Source: Monomorium pharaonis
Lineage: Eukaryota; Arthropoda; Insecta; Hymenoptera; Formicidae
Direction: 5' to 3'
NCBI RefSeq assembly: GCF_013373865.1
Contig: NC_050467.1
Span: 28,108,996-28,172,995, forward strand
DNA length: 64,000 nt
The notes under the pieces are model-generated. The model was not told the DNA's origin. It searched no databases and saw only the letters and a list, made by a program, of their open reading frames with translations. A program made the position numbers and the translations under genes. Shown here in pieces: positions 32,628 through 43,692 of this stretch (its first letter is position 1; every line of letters begins with the position of its first letter).

Positions 32628-34822
32628 ATTTTAATGATGATACACAAGATATACATATTTCCGAAAACGCAAGTAATACACGTATAATAGAAAATGCGGA
32701 CTCGGAATATTGTCCTTCTGAACATAGTTCTATTTCGGTAGAAACAGATGATGTATTTCTTGATTCAATTAATAAAAAGAACCAATCAAATGGATCTAAA
32801 CAAAATTCAAAAAATTCTTCAGGCTTCGAAATATCTGAGCAAATTAATAAGAGCAATGTATTTTGTCCTGATGACATTAATCTTAAGATTGATCCATCTG
32901 AAGGTCGTAAAGGTGGTAATAAAAAAAACTACTGTTTCTATTGCCATAAGTTGCAATCGAAAATTGCTCGTCATCTAGGTACAGTTCATCGTAATGAACC
33001 CGACGTTAAAAAGTTTTTTAATCTTCCGCCAAATAATTTAGAAAGGAAAAAAATAATTGAAACAATAAGAAGAAATGGCAATTTTGTTCACAATACTAAT
33101 AATAATGTTAATGACGGAAAACTTGTTGTGTGCAGACGCCCTCGCATAAATAAACAAAAAAGCGCAAAAGATTATACAGCTTGTGCAAAATGCAAGGGCT
33201 TTTTTGCAAAAAATAGTATCAGACGTCATTTTCGTCGTTGTACAGGCTATTGTAGTAAACAAAATAGATCTGTGATGGTTATGGGTAGAGCCATTATTGG
33301 ACGTATTAATTCTATTGCAGAAGAAACATTACGAAAGGTCGTTTTTCCTGTACTTAGGGAAGACGATATAACACGTTTGATTTGATATGACGAATTAATT
33401 ATAATGTTTGGCAATAGATTGTGCCGCAAATATCGAAAACAGTATCAGCATAAATTAATTCGCTCACATCTTAGATACCTCGGTCGTTTCTTAAAAACAA
33501 TGAGAGAGATAAACGTACAAGTTACAGATTTTCAGTCAATTTATCATCCTGCATTTTACGAAGATTGCATAAAAGCAGTTAACAAGATGTCTGCATTTAA
33601 TAATGATACAAATACTTATGAAATAACAACAACACCACAACTAATGGGAACTTTACTTAAAAAAGTCGGAAATCTATTGATTACTCAAAGCATAAAGAAA
33701 AAAGATTATGAAACAAAGAATGATGCCGAGGAATTTCTTACTCTTCTCGTAGATGATTTTCCAACTAGCGTTAATAAGGCTGCTTTAGAAGCGCAGGAGG
33801 AAAATAAAAGGCATAAAATTACAGAACTTCCTTCAATGGATGACATCATAAAGCTTCGTAATTATCTTGACGAAAAGCGTAAAACTTTGTGCAAGACATT
33901 AAAGAAAAAGTATTGTTTTAATAATTGGCTAGAACTAGCAAAAGTAACTCTTACATCCGTACAACTATTTAATCGTCGTAGAGCGGGTGAAATAGAGCAT
34001 CTTCTTATTAAAGATTTCAAAAACTATGTACGGATATCAGAGAGCACAGACAAAGGTTTATTCCAATCTTTATCATCAGAAGCACGAGAAATAGCAAAAA
34101 ATTATGTAAGATTCACTATACGCGGGAAACTAATGCGGACTGTCCCTGTATTATTATCAGCTGATTTATTGGAATGTATTGAAATACTTTTAAAATATCG
34201 ACATGATGCTCATGTTCCCAGTAAAAATATTTATTTATTTGGAATTCCGGGATACGACAAAAGTCGCCCTAGATACCTAGATGCTTGTGAATTAATGCGA
34301 AGATTTTCTACCGAATGTGGTGCAGAACGACCATGGACTCTACGTGCAACAGATCTCAGAAAACACCTCGCTACGATAAGTGTAGCATTAGATTTGTCAG
34401 AAAATGATGTTTCTGATCTTGCCAAACATATGGGTCATGCTACTTCTATACATAAGGAAATATATAGGCAACCTGTTATAAGTAGAGACATCGTACGAAT
34501 GTCTCAAGTGTTAGAAAAAGCACAAGGTGTCAATAATAATGATAGTGGTGAATGTTATGACAGTGATGAAAATTGTGAATATTCAACAGAAAATAATACA
34601 AATTCTTATGAAAATAGAGAGTCATCAGTTAACACTAGTAATAATAATTCATCACTAAAAAGTATTTATAGCAATGCGAAGAAACAAAATATGCATAAAA
34701 ACAGAACATATAGAGACACAAGTTCATCCGATGAATCTGATGAGAATTTATATAATATCGCCAATGATAATCAATCTGTGAAAAGTACTCGTAGAAATGC
34801 GAAGAAACGAAATAGTACGTAA
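32628..34822 (+). pseudogene. Exon D: zinc fingers plus tyrosine recombinase, split by an in-frame TGA
   Basis: This is the catalytic exon of the Crypton-like gene. The first part (32628-33385) is Ser/Glu-rich, then carries CFYCHKLQSKIARHLGTVH (C2H2-like) and a second finger, CAKCKGFF...RRHFRRC. The frame stops at TGA (33383-33385) and resumes in the same frame. The first ATG is at 33404, six codons after the stop. The second part encodes 472 residues. Catalytic residues of a tyrosine recombinase are visible: Arg in NRRRAGE, Arg in TDLRKHLAT (box II, with Thr at the usual His), GH in MGHATS and the nucleophile Tyr in HKEIYRQ. A low-complexity tail repeats VKS...NAKKRN-type units. A possible donor GTACGT (34815-34820) overlaps the stop region. 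With the TGA the exon cannot give one full protein unless read through. Confidence 0.75.
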
Positions 34823-34848
34823 ACATATATTTAAAAGCAATACCTATT

Positions 34849-35329
34849 TGTTCAAGATTCTATGTTCTATGGAACTTTATTTAGCACTGGGATTTACGTA
34901 TTTTCTTCGTACGCTACTGTCAACGACTTACGAATTTCTCGCGCGAGGACAGCAGTGTATGGAGCCCCGAAGCGCCCCCGAAAGCGTCGAGATAACTCCG
35001 AATCTCCGCGTGGAAGAAAATCGGCGTCAGTCACTATGGAATGTACCTTCGTAATAACGACACGTGCTACCTTACTGTACTGATTCGATATCGCTTAATT
35101 GTTTCGGTGAACTGTTGTGTGAAACTTTGAACACGAGATCTCCGGCCCGGAGCATTAAAAGAACGAAGAACGCTGATACCTCCTGAGAGTTGTGAAGCGT
35201 TAATCAGAATTAATTTAGTGAATAAAGGAAGGAAGCCGAAAATAAGTGATTCTCTCTCTCTTTTCCTCATTGGTTGTCCTAGTGTTTCCGAAAACAAGTT
35301 CGATCTTTTATTAGTGCTTAAGCTAAACA
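34849..35329 (+). repeat. BEL/Pao 5' LTR
   Basis: Begins TGTTCAAGATTCTATG and ends ...GCTAAACA, the usual TG...CA boundaries. The first 229 bp recur at 42704-42932. The end was set by the primer-binding site that starts 7 bp later. Confidence 0.8.
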
Positions 35330-35335
35330 AAATTT

Positions 35336-35356
35336 TGGTCCTTCGAGCCGGATTCC
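35336..35356 (+). promoter_or_regulatory. Primer-binding site matching tRNA-Tyr
   Basis: TGGTCCTTCGAGCCGGATTC is complementary to the 3' end of insect tRNA-Tyr (acceptor arm ...TCGAAGGA plus CCA), as far as I can recall that tRNA. Minus-strand DNA synthesis would start here. Confidence 0.75.
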
Positions 35357-35608
35357 GGCAGTCGTTAAATCTGCACATGAAAGAGAAGTCGGAGATATTT
35401 AAGAATCAATGCCAGTTTAAGAGAGAGAGAGAGTGAGCCAACGTCACTCTGTCGCTACATTCCTACGTCAAGGACAAGCCGATTATTTACTCGGCCTCTG
35501 TTTTGGTCTATATAAGTACTTTCTTCGATATATTCGATTGAGACTAGTACAGTACTCACTCAACTTTGTAGCACGCTTCTGTTCACGTGATTCTTCCGTG
35601 TTACTACC

Positions 35609-38600
35609 ATGGAGCGGTCTTTGTTGGAGCAAGAAGAAGTCATCGGCGGCATTTGTCGCACGATCGATAATTTCAAAAAAATGGGATCGAAGAATCATTC
35701 TGGAGCTGTCATTAGAAACCGTCTGTCCATCCTGCAAGAACTGTGCTCAAGATGTCAACGATTACACGCCGACATCAGGAGCCTCGCCTCTACCAAGGAA
35801 TTAACGGAACTCGCTTATTTCACGGACCAGATGTTCTGCCAAGCTGAGGAAGCTTACCTAACGGCCTCGGACTACCTGGCGGAAGCCCTGGAGAAGCTGT
35901 CGAAACCCTCTGTCGTTTCTGAGGTCAACCCCTGTAACCACTCTGTCAGTGATTGTAATTCTGCTCAAGTGCCCCTTCCGCGTATTCCTCTACCAAAGTT
36001 CACTGGGCAATACAACGAATGGGTTAATTTCCGAGACTTATTCATTACATTAGTCGCTTCAAACGAAAGTCTCTCGAATGTTCAGCGAATGCACTACTTG
36101 AAGACTAGTTTAATCGGAGACGCCTGTCGCGTGATAAAAAACTTCTCTGTAACTGATGCTAATTATTTGTCTGCTTGGGCCGAATTACTTGAACGATATG
36201 ATAATCCTCGCGTGATTATCTCTTCTCATTTAAACACAATCCTTGATCTCCCTCCTATGAGGTCCGAATCCGCTTCGGAATTGAGACGCGTGCGCGACGC
36301 CATTAACGACTCGCTTCATGCGCTCCGAAATCTGGAACGTAAAGTCGACGATGACCTAGTGGTTGCGATCGCTGTTCGTAAATTAGATTCTCAGACTAGG
36401 AAGGAGTGGGAACTCCATCTCGGCGATTCTCTAACTCCCCCTCCTTTCTCCGATCTCGGAAAGTTTCTATTGAAACGAATACTAGCGTTAGAAGCTCTTT
36501 TTGACTTTAAGGAACCTCCTAATAATAAAGCGAATCGTGCCGGAGCCACTAGGTCTCTCGCTGCTAATGTTAGTAAGAATACGTGCCCTTATTGTCAAGA
36601 AACTCACCCTCTGTATTTATGTACTAATTTTAAATCTTTACCCGTAGATCAACGAAAAACCTACGTGAAGACGCTACGCCGCTGTTTCAATTGTCTAAAG
36701 TTTGGACATTTTCCTCGGGAATGTCCTTCACTTGTTCGCTGTGCTCGCTGCCACGGAAAACATCATTCCCTGCTTCATGGGGCTAAGAATTCGGACGCTT
36801 CAGCGATAGCGCCGGAAGCGGACGGGTCCGCTACCGTTGCATCTGTCTCTAACACGAACGAGGCGAAATCTGTAAACGCTCTGAAGGTACTAACCTCAAG
36901 GAAACTCTCTTCTGATGACTCTCCCGTTCTGTTAGCTACTGCTCGTGTTTTAGTTTGTTCCGACAATGGAAGAGAATTGATATTGAGAGCTCTAGTCGAT
37001 TCCGGCTCCGAAGCCACGTTCATAACAGAAAGGGCTGCTCAAGCCCTTTGTCTTAAGAGAACAAAAACAAGCGTGAGAGTCACGGGATTGGGTGACCGAT
37101 GCAGCGACGTCGCTAACTATTCTACCGCAATTTTACTGTCCACCAGAGACAACCCTCCTGCTGTCCTTCGAACTAAGGCCTACGTCCTTCCCAGTCTCAC
37201 TACTTGTAAACGTGTTAGAGTGGATTGTACTCAACTTCCTCACCTTAGAGGTCTACGATTGGCCGACTCCGATCCGTCTAGTCAGGATCGTATTGATTTG
37301 TTGATAGGTGCTGACGTTTACAGCTCCATTATCCTTGAGGGCGTTCGTAAAGGATCAGAAGGCGAACCCGTCGCTCAAAATACTGCTTTAGGCTGGATTT
37401 TATTTGGGCCGTATACTCCTTATCCTGACTCGGATCTAAAATGTTTGTCTAACCGGAGTCAAGCCTCGTGTCTCAATGTTACTGTAACTCCGTCTTTAGA
37501 TCATTGTTTGCAAAGATTCTGGGAACTCCCTTGTTCGTCGCCTCTCACGGATGACGAACTCCACTGCGAATCTTATTTCGCCTCTACGCACTCGCGTAAT
37601 GCTAAAGGTCGTTATATTGTTCGCCTCCCATTCAAGGATCAAATGAAGGATAATCTTGGCAGCTCGATGCGTGTGGCTACCCGTCTTCTGATGAAACTAG
37701 AAACGCGACTACACAAAGTTAAGGAACTCTTTCACTCCTACAACGCATTTCTGCTAGAGTATCAGAACCTTGGACACATGGCTCCTGTGCCTCCGGAGGA
37801 AATCTCTCGATCTTCTACTTACTACTTGCCGCACCATCCCGTTTTTCGGGAATCGAGTACCTCCCCATTGAGAGTGGTCTTTAATGCTTCCAGCACTGTC
37901 GATTATGGTTCCTTGCTGAACGAGCTTTTATTGCCAGGCCCCAAATTACAAAAGGACCTACCGTCTATTCTCTTGAATTGGAGATCTCACCGTCTGGTTT
38001 ACATGGCCGATATTGCCAAAATGTTTAGGCAGATTCTTGTACACCCTTCCGACACTGATTACCAAAGGATACTCTGGCGAGTCCATCCTCATGATTCTAT
38101 CAATCACTTTCGTTTATTGACCGTTACTTACGGTACTACTTGCGCTCCTTTTCTGTCGATGCGTGTTTTAAAACAACTCTGTATTGATGAAGGCCACAAG
38201 TTTCCTCTTGCTGTCTCGATCCTGTCGAACTCTATTTATGTTGACGACGCTCTCTTTGGCGCTCATGAGGTCGCTACGATTCTGGAGATGCGCTCTCAAC
38301 TTACCTCTCTTTTGAAACTAGGAGGCTTTCATCTACGAAAATGGGCGTCGAACTACGGCGACCTGTTGCTTGATATACCGATGGATGACCAACTGGAACC
38401 CGCTGGATTCACTTTCCAGGAGGAGGCTTCGATCAAGGCTCTGGGCCTACATTGGGACCCTGTGTCCGATAAGTTCTCCTTTCAATACAATCACTGTGAA
38501 GCCCCTACCTCTAGTAAGCGAACCGTGCTGTCTGTCGTTTCTCGCATTTTTGATCCACTGGGACTGATCGCTCCTGTTATTGTATCTGCCAAAATTTTCT

Positions 38601-39440
38601 TGCAGGAATTGTGGCTGCGTAAAGTGGAATGGGATCAACCATTACCTGCTGATCTTCTCTGTTGGTGGAATAACTATCTGTTGAGTCTGTCTGAACTACG
38701 AAGAATTCACGTTCCACGTTGGACGAAACAGAGTCCCGAAATGCTCGGAATTGAAGTTCACGGCTTCGCGGACGCTTCCACACGAGCGTACGCTGCCGTT
38801 GTTTACCTTCGCATCCTTAACAACTCTGATCAGTACGAAACCTCCTTAGTGGCTTGTAAAACAAAAGTGGCTCCTATCAAAACCGTTAGTGTGCCTCGAT
38901 TAGAACTATGCGCTGCCGCCATGCTGGCCAGGTTATTGTCGTTCATTCTGTCGTCTCTAGGCCTGGATAACGCTCCTGTCTATTGCTGGTCTGATTCGAA
39001 GGTCACTCTAGCCTGGCTTTCTCAACATCCTGTGATATGGAAAACCTTTGTAGCGAATCGGGTGTCCGATATACATCAACGTTTGCCTAAAGCCAAGTGG
39101 AACTATGTTTGTTCTGAACAAAACCCTGCAGACTGTGCATCTAGGGGGATTGATGTTGATTCACTCTTATCTCATCCCTTGTGGTGGAAAGGCCCTCTGT
39201 GGCTCTCAAAGAACTCCGCGGAATGGCCTGAACATTCTACCAACGGAAACGTCGAAGCCGAAAAGGAAAGACGCGTTAGAAAAGCGTTCGCTATCTCGAC
39301 TCTACTCTCTGAGTGGGAACTTCCTAACGAAGTCTCCTCGTGGCCTCGCTTGCTTAGAATAACCGCTTATTGCATTTTATTTTTGAATATTGCAACGTTA
39401 CTTTCTTCACGTCTGCAACTTCGCCGTGCTTCTCAACAAA
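35609..39440 (+). CDS. BEL/Pao gag-protease-reverse transcriptase-RNase H
   Basis: The polyprotein starts at an ATG in good context (ccATGG). Gag occupies roughly the first 350 residues. Zinc knuckles CFNCLKFGHFPREC (C359 onward) and CARCHGKHHSLLH follow. The aspartic protease is marked by VDSGSEATF (D464). The reverse transcriptase has the YVDD box at residues 877-880, and RNase H follows with its acidic residues around GFADAS and CWSDS. The frame continues nominally to 39580, but residues after about 1277 come from the inserted DNA. The reading is uninterrupted up to that point, so only the insertion separates it from integrase. Gag and pol are in a single frame, as is usual for BEL elements. 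Confidence 0.92.
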
Positions 39441-41019
39441 AGGTTGGGCGCCAGGCGCGTAATTCGCGCCGCACAAAACTCGCGATACTCTCGGTACTTC
39501 GCACGACGGCCAAATGCCGACTAGTCCGCCTCCACACGAAATGGCAGAAGGGCGAGGTTCTTTCTCGGCACGCGGAATAGGAGAGGAGAGGTCTCGCGTG
39601 AATAACTAGATCGACTGAATAATTATAAGAAGCATGTATTGAAGTTAGAATGGCAACTGCGTTGCCATCGATTACAATCTATTCATTATAACGCACTGAC
39701 CGGTATGACTATAGCGTACTTAACTCAACATTTACAATAGCTCAAAGCTTACTCTACACAGAATACAATCTACCTCAATATGACGACACACGACGTTAAC
39801 AATACTTAATAGACGATAAACGGGATAGGCCGCTACGTAACTTGCGCATTCCGTGTAGAAATCATCTGCGGAAGCCCGCCTCGGTATTGCACAACTGGCT
39901 TACACTCTCGGTATGCGGCCGATGAATCCCGGCGGATATTACTGTACGCGCTATCCCGTCGCGAGACTTTACTTCTTACGCAATTACAAAGATCGACTGT
40001 CGGCTCGACATTTTCCCTGAGGGGGGAGACAATAGGCGCAATAACTATTCTATACGAAGCGAAGATCGACACGGCCCTGCTACGCGGTGACTCGACTCTC
40101 GGTATCCCGAGAATAATAAATCTGCCTACCGAACGCTCGGTAGGGTAATTAATTCTCACTAAAGGCCGGGCCGGCCGTCTTCGCTCTTACCGCGTGGTCG
40201 AAGTGGTGGCCTTACAAGCAGGGTAGCGTCGTCGATGGCCGTGGAACCGCTCTTGTTGCTATCTCACCGAACAGTGACGAACCGTGAGCGGTCGGGGGCG
40301 CCGCGGACGCCGGCAGCGGCCCGCGCATCGATCGCGCTTCGATTTGCGCACACCGATCGCTAGTCGATGGGGGTCCTACGCCCGTCCTGCAGGATCTCAG
40401 CGTCCGAGGGCGCCTCTGGTCATGACGCCGCGTAATTTGAAGGCCGCGGATTGCACGCCACGATGTCCTTGGCTGTTTCGGCTGCCGCTGAGCCGGCTCG
40501 GGGTTGATCAGGCCCCGTCCGGCCCACTCCTCGGGGCCGTGGCTACCGCGCCGGCTGGGGCTTCCTCCATCCTGGTTGTCGGATGTAGGGGCGCATGCTT
40601 CCTCCCCGGCGTCGCCTCCGGCTGCACCGGACTGCTGCTCCTTTCTCTATAATACAGTATAACGGCAGTGTCTGTCCCCTGACTTTTACAATGTACCTCA
40701 GTACTGTATGCAATTACTTGCCCTTGCTCGCTGTCCTCCGGCTGTCCGGGGCCCCGCCGCTCGGTCGTCTATGCTTCTCATTCATCTTCCCTCGACGGCT
40801 GCTCCGTTAATCACAAAAAGGTCATCTTGGCGCACCACCTCTCCCGCGGATCGCGACTTCCGCTAGGCGGATACCTACGTGTCTTAAGAACTAACAAAAT
40901 CTCATTGAGAAAAGGAGAGGCCGCTCCTCCCCGCTCGGGTTAATGAGCGGCCCCAAATGACCTTTTCCCGGCCGGGCCATTCGGCCCTTGTGACTGACGA
41001 AAAACGTCACGTCACAACA
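39441..41019. mobile_element. 1.57-kb insertion inside BEL pol, possible solo LTR
   Basis: This DNA interrupts BEL coding sequence between RNase H and integrase. The pentamer CAACA lies at both edges (39434-39438 and 41015-41019) and could be a target duplication. On the minus strand the insert region starts TGTTGTGACGTG and ends near TGGCGCCCAAC. The first eight bases match the start of the Gypsy LTR at 52347. The interior is GC-rich, has AATAAA-like sequences (about 40111) and several palindromes (GGCCGGGCCGGCC, ACCGAACGCTCGGT), and holds no convincing gene. A solo LTR of another retroelement is the best guess. Confidence 0.5.
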
Positions 41020-42458
41020 TCTTATCTGTCCGAGTTGAGACAACGAAGTTGAATCTGAGCTTGAGGGAGCCTAGTTTGGTGGGCGCAATACGCCTGGCTC
41101 GTTTATTCTGGATTAAGCTGATACAGAACAATAATTTTGCTAAGGAACTGCACGCATTGAAATTGAACCAAACTCTGCCAAACACCAGTAAGTTAAAAAA
41201 TCTTACTCCTTTCCTTGACAGTGAGGGTGTGATACGAGTGGGCGGTAGGCTCACGAACGCCCCACTCTCTTACGATGAAAAACACCCTGTTATCATTCCT
41301 CGCCATAGAGTAGCTACTCTCATAGTCGATCACGCTCACCTAAGATGTCTTCACGGCGGCACTCAATTAACCTTACGTGTTATTAAACAGAATTTTTGGA
41401 TCTTGAACGCCCGCAATCTGATTAAATCAATCAACTATAGCTGTGTCGTTTGCTCCCGCTATAGAGCTCTTCCTGTCTCTCAAATCATGGCTGACTTGCC
41501 TGCTGCTCGTGTCACTCCATCTCGTCCGTTCATGCACTGCGGCGTGGATTACGCTGGACCCTTTCATGTTCTACCTGTCCAACGCCGAGGGCAGAAATCC
41601 TTCAAGGCTTATGTATCCGTTTTTGTGTGTCTAGCTACACGTGCGATCCACCTCGAGTTGGTGAACGATTATTCCACTAACAGGTTTTTAGCAGCCTTCA
41701 AGCGTTTTGTTGCTCGACGGGGTCTTCCTTCCAATATGTACAGTGATAATGGCACTAACTTCCGAGGTGCCGATCGTGAGCTAAAGCGAGTGTTTAAGAT
41801 TCTAGTTAGAGATCCGAATCTAATTACTCATCTGGCTTCCGATGGAGTTACGTGGAAGTTTATCCCTCCGTCGGCGCCACACTTCGGCGGATTGTGGGAG
41901 GCCGGCGTGAAAGCCATGAAATATCATTTAATCAGAATCGTCGGATCTCATACTCTGTCCGTAGAAGAATTTACCACTCTATTAGCTCAGGTTGAATCAT
42001 GTTTGAATTCTAGACCTATCTCGGCTCTAAATGATGATCCTGAGGACCTTTCTATCCTTACTCCCGGCCACTTCCTTATAGGCGAAAGCCTGACGTCGTT
42101 GCCTGAGGAGTCTGTACTAAATCTTAAAGAAAATCGATTGGACCGGTGGCAGCGTGTACGTCGGATGATGGAGCAGTTTTGGAAGGTGTGGTCGCGTGAA
42201 TACCTACACACACTTCAACAGCGATTGAAATGGCGGCAGAGCTGTTCTAACTTACGAATTGGAGAACTCGTACTCGTTCAGAACGAATCGTTACCGCCCT
42301 CTAAATGGGAACTCGGACGTATCCTAAATCTATATCCGGCTAAGGATGGAAAAATTCGAGTTGTTGATGTAAAAACTACCTCTGGATTGTATAAGCGCCC
42401 TGTATCGCGGTTGTGCCGTCTACCCGTCGAGAATCCGAACCTGCTACCCTCATCTTGA
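41020..42458 (+). CDS. BEL/Pao integrase (continuation of pol)
   Basis: The frame is open from before 41049 (a TTG, not a real start) to TGA (42456-42458). It encodes the HHCC zinc-binding region (HAHLRCLHGG..., CVVCSRYR), the catalytic core (D in CGVDYAGPF, D in YSDNGTNF, E in GLWEAGVKAMK) and a C-terminal DUF5641-type domain with LRIGELVLV. It inserts the cDNA into the host genome. It no longer joins the upstream polyprotein because of the 39441-41019 insertion. I cannot place the exact original linker, since small sequence losses at the junction are possible. Confidence 0.9.
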
Positions 42459-42703
42459 GATCGCGTCGCAAGGCGGGCGGTGCTTGCTGCATGTATACGC
42501 GGGGTTTCGTTTGAAATTTCGGTCGAAAGATTGTAATCTCTTTTGCCGTTGTATTACTTTGTTGCTGCGTTCATTTTGAAAATTGATTTCCTTTATGACC
42601 TCTGCGTGTATATGTTCCAAATCAAGTCGTTCGAAACTATCATTCCTGAACGTTCTTAAATTCTAATGTAATTTCGTACCTGTGTCGTACGAGACGGGCG
42701 GTA

Positions 42704-42932
42704 TGTTCAAAATTCTATGTTCTATGGAACTTTATTTAGCACTGGGATTTACGTATTTTCTTCGTACGCTACTGTCAACGACTTACGAATTTCTCGCGCG
42801 AGGACAGCAGTGTATGGAGCCCCGAAGCGCCCCCGAAAGCGTCGAGATAACTCCGAATCTCCGCGTGGAAGAAAATCGGCGTCAGTCACTATGGAATGTA
42901 CCTTCGTAATAACGATACGTGCTACCTTACTG
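42704..42932 (+). repeat. BEL/Pao 3' LTR, truncated
   Basis: Aligns without gaps to 34849-35077 with about two substitutions, then stops at ...CTACCTTACTG. It is preceded by the purine-rich GAGACGGGCGG, a plausible polypurine tract. The remaining ~250 bp of LTR are absent. Confidence 0.88.
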
Positions 42933-43310
42933 GCTGACGTTAAGGTTGATGGCCTCCTGGATGGCGTCCTCGTCTTCTAGAAACACTGCAAGGCACCGTA
43001 GACAGTCCCTTGCTGGTCGGACGTCCATGAGGATGGTGTCGCAGAGGAAACACTGGGTGATGATTTCCCATGTCTCGTCTGTTGCCAGCTGTGTGCGGTA
43101 CCCGTGGAAGGTTGGTTCTCGTACCTCGCACTGGGCCCTGTGTGGCCGGTAACACTTGCGGCACCATCGCCTCCAGGCGAATTCGTTCTCCACGAGGCAT
43201 CTCTCGGTCGGCCGCAGGCAGATGCTCCTCAGGAACCGCTCGTAGCGAATAGGGTGGTCAATTGGGCGCACCCCATCGATGGGCTGTTCGGTTTTCGTCG
43301 GGATCTTCAT
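42927..43310 (-). CDS. Unrecognised Cys-rich ORF (127 residues)
   Basis: The ATG at 43310 opens a frame with convincing amino-acid balance. Cysteines are spaced as in zinc-binding proteins: CRKCYRPHRAQC, CFLCDTI and CLRCLAVF. A preceding overlapping frame (43425-43260) is Lys/Arg-rich, and a TATAAAAA lies at 43426-43419 on this strand. The stop falls exactly where the truncated BEL LTR begins, so the original C-terminus may have been lost. I do not recognise the family. It may be an accessory gene of an LTR element or a remnant of an unrelated mobile unit. Confidence 0.4.
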   Translation of the reverse strand: MKIPTKTEQPIDGVRPIDHPIRYERFLRSICLRPTERCLVENEFAWRRWCRKCYRPHRAQCEVREPTFHGYRTQLATDETWEIITQCFLCDTILMDVRPARDCLRCLAVFLEDEDAIQEAINLNVSQ

Positions 43311-43399
43311 CTTGTGAGTCCTCGGGTTGAACTTGTGGTTTTTTCACAGGAACTTTTGACTGACGCGACTTGGCTCGTGTTGGTTTACGAGTTTTCTTG

Positions 43400-43640
43400 T
43401 CGCGTGGCTTTGCCGTGGTTTTTATAGTTTTTCAAAATTTTGTATTTGGTGGGGTAGAAACCCATTATCGGACCATATATGGTCATAGCTAAGTCAGCTG
43501 TGCACCGTTGGTGCACGTGTCGTTCCTTGCCAGAGTCCGGCAATTCGCTGTAACGTGATCGTGTGTCACGTTTTGCTAACTCGAGACGTGCTGGTTACTG
43601 CCATGCGCCCCTCCCGCGTCGGGAGAAATTTCTTACAATT
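43400..43640 (-). promoter_or_regulatory. Palindrome-dense promoter-like region
   Basis: Contains GACCATATATGGTC (43471-43484), GTGCAC...GTGCAC (43500-43516), TTGCC...GGCAA (43527-43543) and AACGTGA...TCACGTT (43552-43572). A TATA box follows on the minus strand (43426-43419). The layout copies that of the Gypsy LTR U3 at 52080-52347, but the sequence differs. Confidence 0.45.
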
Positions 43641-43692
43641 CATTATATAAATATATATATTATTTTAGAATCGCGTACTATTCTATTTTGTA

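Larger units (their letters stand above)
20743..34822 (+). pseudogene. Spliced Crypton-like tyrosine recombinase gene (5' end not found)
   Basis: Four exons keep one frame across compatible phases. Exon A is 20743-20929 (AG acceptor, CAG/GTAATA donor). Exon B is 30738-30835 (AG acceptor, G/GTACGT donor). Exon C is about 31772-31876 (GTAAGC donor). Exon D is 32628-34822 (ATATAG acceptor). A-to-B joins in phase 2; B-to-C and C-to-D join in phase 1. The phase-correct acceptor of exon C reads GG (31770-31771) instead of AG, so it is either mutated or misplaced. Intron A-B is 9.8 kb and is filled with transposable elements. Exons A-C encode short acidic or polar linkers; exon D holds the zinc fingers and recombinase. 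A TGA at 33383-33385 interrupts exon D in frame. The gene looks like an element, or a domesticated derivative, that once had a normal exon structure. Upstream exons were not identified. Confidence 0.6.
34849..42932 (+). mobile_element. BEL/Pao LTR retrotransposon with nested insertion and truncated 3' LTR
   Basis: 5' LTR 34849-35329; tRNA-Tyr primer site 35336-35356; gag-pol frame from 35609 interrupted by foreign DNA at about 39441-41019; integrase frame to 42458; 3' LTR 42704-42932 (first 229 bp only). The shared 229 bp differ at about 2 positions, so the element is young. It sits 27 bp after the end of the Crypton-like exon D. The right edge ends abruptly in unrelated sequence. Confidence 0.9.

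Noticed and set aside
35336..35356. A tRNA gene fragment
   Set aside because: Only the acceptor/T-arm complement is present, right after an LTR end; it is a primer-binding site.
40284..40810. ORFs in the GC-rich insertion of BEL
   Set aside because: Arg/Ala/Pro-rich readings of GC-rich noncoding DNA, no domain; the block looks like LTR sequence.
43070..43427. Plus-strand ORFs opposite the Cys-rich ORF
   Set aside because: The minus-strand frame has zinc-like cysteine spacing and a TATA box; the plus frames look like its shadow.
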